From contig NZ_RZNH01000003.1 in assembly GCF_013141825.1 (NCBI RefSeq), forward strand, positions 62,001 to 126,000: a DNA stretch of 64,000 nt. Direction: 5' to 3'. Shown one piece after another: positions 62,625 to 64,000 of the stretch. The notes beneath the pieces were generated by a model. The model made no database searches. It saw only the letters and a program-made list of their open reading frames with translations, and was not told the DNA's origin. This DNA comes from Marinifilum caeruleilacunae (GTDB lineage: Bacteria; Bacteroidota; Bacteroidia; Bacteroidales; Marinifilaceae). Made by a program: the position numbers and the translations under genes. The first letter of the stretch is position 1; each line of letters begins with the position of its first letter.

Positions 62625-64000
62625 ATGAAGATGCAGATATTAAAAAAAGGATATTTCTTTTTAATCGTTCTTTTATTGTCTCTGTTCAGCTTTAATGCTG
62701 CAGGTCAATCTACCAAAGTTAGAGGGCAGGTTGTTGATTCCAAAACCAAGCAAGCTTTACCATTCGTAAATATTGCTTACAAAGGAACCACAATTGGTAC
62801 CACTACCGATTTTGATGGAAATTATTTCCTGGAAACCAGAACACCAGGAGATTCCATTCACATTTCTTTTGTTGGATACAAAGAAAAAGTGTTTGCCGTT
62901 CAGAAAGGCAAGTTTCAAACCTTAAATGTTGAATTGGAAGCGGAAACATTCGATTTACAAGAGGTTGTTGTTGTGCCAGGCGAAAATCCTGCTCATGTTC
63001 TACTTCGTAAAATCATCAAAAACAAGAAAAAAAACAATCCGTCGCGATTTAATTCTTTCCAGGCCGAAACCTATACAAAAATGGAAATGGACCTGAACAA
63101 CATCAAAGATGATTTTAAGGACAAGAAAATCATGCGCCAGTTCCAATTTGTTTTCGATTATATGGATACCTCTGTAATTACAGGGAAACCATATCTTCCA
63201 ATCTTTATTACAGAATCACTGTCCGATTACTATTACCAGGATAAACCAAGAGTTGAACGCGAGGTAATTAAGGCATCACAGATGTCGGGTATTCAGGACA
63301 ATGCCAGTTTGGCTCAGTTTACCGGACAATTGCATCAAAATGTAAACATCTACGATAATTTTATCGATTTATTCGACATGGGTTTTGTGAGCCCGATTGC
63401 AGATGGTGGATTGCGATACTACAAATACTATCTAACCGATAGTGCATATCGCGATGGAAACTGGTGTTATCACATGTCTTTTAAGCCAAAAAGAAAACAA
63501 GAACCAACCTTTATTGGAGATTTTTGGGTTGCTGATACCACCTTCGCCATCCAGAATATGCAAATGCGAATTGCCAAAGATGTAAACCTGAACTGGGTAA
63601 AAGATTTGGTGAGCAACAGTGAATTTCAACAGCTGAATGATACCACCTGGTTTTTAAAAAAATCCAATCTTTTTGTCGATTTCATGCTATCCGAAAAAGA
63701 TTCCACAAAGCAAATGGGATTCTTCGGAAGAAAGACTGTCTCCTATAAAAATGTAAAGGTAAATGTGCCTTTGCAGGAAGAAATTATCAAGCTAGATAAC
63801 AATGTAATTGTTAATGAGGATGCTTTAACACAACCCAAAGAGTATTGGGACAATGCTCGTCCATATAAATTATCGGAACGCGAATCGGGCATTTATGCAA
63901 TGGTAGACTCCATACAGAATGTTCCGCTTTATAAGAATATTGTCGATGTAGTCACCACATTTATTACAGGTTATTATGTACATGGAAATTTTGAATACGG
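62625..64000 (+). CDS. DUF5686 / carboxypeptidase-regulatory-like outer-membrane protein, 3'-truncated by the window end
   Basis: The frame is open from ATG 62625 to the last base, 458 complete codons, so the C-terminus is outside the window. A signal peptide (LIVLLLSLFSFNAAGQ) is followed by a CarboxypepD_reg-like domain at about 30-110 (RGQVVDSKTKQALPFVNIAY, TDFDGNYFL, HISFVGYKEK, LQEVVVVPGENPAH) and then the DUF5686 region (RKIIKNKKKNNPSRFNSFQ, GGLRYYKYYLTD). Family members are about 800-850 residues with an outer-membrane barrel; the function is unknown. Confidence 0.8.
   Translation, partial: MKMQILKKGYFFLIVLLLSLFSFNAAGQSTKVRGQVVDSKTKQALPFVNIAYKGTTIGTTTDFDGNYFLETRTPGDSIHISFVGYKEKVFAVQKGKFQTLNVELEAETFDLQEVVVVPGENPAHVLLRKIIKNKKKNNPSRFNSFQAETYTKMEMDLNNIKDDFKDKKIMRQFQFVFDYMDTSVITGKPYLPIFITESLSDYYYQDKPRVEREVIKASQMSGIQDNASLAQFTGQLHQNVNIYDNFIDLFDMGFVSPIADGGLRYYKYYLTDSAYRDGNWCYHMSFKPKRKQEPTFIGDFWVADTTFAIQNMQMRIAKDVNLNWVKDLVSNSEFQQLNDTTWFLKKSNLFVDFMLSEKDSTKQMGFFGRKTVSYKNVKVNVPLQEEIIKLDNNVIVNEDALTQPKEYWDNARPYKLSERESGIYAMVDSIQNVPLYKNIVDVVTTFITGYYVHGNFEY

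Overview
The window is a 64 kb stretch of bacterial chromosome that is dense in housekeeping genes and low in G+C. It looks like a Bacteroidota genome, probably a marine or anaerobic member of the Bacteroidales/Marinilabiliales. The reasons are the GldA/GldF/GldG ABC system, the parA-parB-DUF5683-lytic transglycosylase order, DUF5020 and DUF5686 families, outer-membrane proteins ending in phenylalanine, and promoters with the Bacteroidota -7 element (TAnnTTTG) rather than a sigma70 -10 box. The family or genus is inference only. I see no tRNA, rRNA, CRISPR array, prophage, transposase or insertion sequence.

Layout. 1-7070 (+): the end of priA, a heptose-phosphate kinase, then parA-parB-DUF5683-mltD closed by a strong terminator. 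7394-10587 (-): gldA-gldF-gldG ABC operon. 10789-11442 (+): a HAD phosphatase converging on aroK. 11414-16488 (-): parE-parC, terminator, aroK. 16753-19610 (-): hpt-adk-obgE-PAP2 phosphatase. 19902-23968 (+): purE, a PorV/PorQ-like barrel, a helix-hairpin-helix protein with a barrel-like C-terminal part, and a thioesterase. 23972-24877 (-): an RluA pseudouridine synthase. 25222-30157 (+): a Cys-tRNA(Pro) deacylase with a structured leader, a HAD protein, a DUF5020 outer-membrane protein beside a purine permease, a barrel protein and a lipoprotein. 30326-35086 (-): uracil permease, then lipA-lipB-recJ. 35508-39837 (+): lysS, gpsA, pgi. 39870-41173: a small membrane protein (-) and an EamA transporter (+). 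41170-45237 (-): a hybrid sensor kinase and a cyclic-2,3-diphosphoglycerate-synthetase-like P-loop protein. 45477-46100 (+): acpH. 46054-53377 (-): purH, mreB-mreC-mreD-mrdA-rodA. 53645-55819 (-): rsmA-mgtE. 56038-58237 (+): a flippase-like membrane protein and a GNAT-fold protein. 58291-60468 (-): recQ. 60687-64000 (+): kdsD, tatC and a DUF5686 protein cut by the window end.

Several themes recur. Purine and pyrimidine metabolism and transport: hpt, adk, purE, purH, DUF5020 plus an AzgA-type permease, and a UraA-type permease. Envelope construction: the Mre/Rod elongasome, MltD, heptose and Kdo precursor enzymes, PAP2 phosphatase, TatC. Chromosome handling: parA/parB, topoisomerase IV, PriA, RecJ, RecQ. 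The least explained items are the membrane protein plus GNAT pair at 56038-58237 (a possible lipid N-acylation and flipping module), the helix-hairpin-helix barrel pair at 20589-23441, the diphosphoglycerate-synthetase-like protein, and several structured 5' leaders. Most of the window is ordinary core genome; I found no clear-cut new system, and the candidates are offered as hypotheses.
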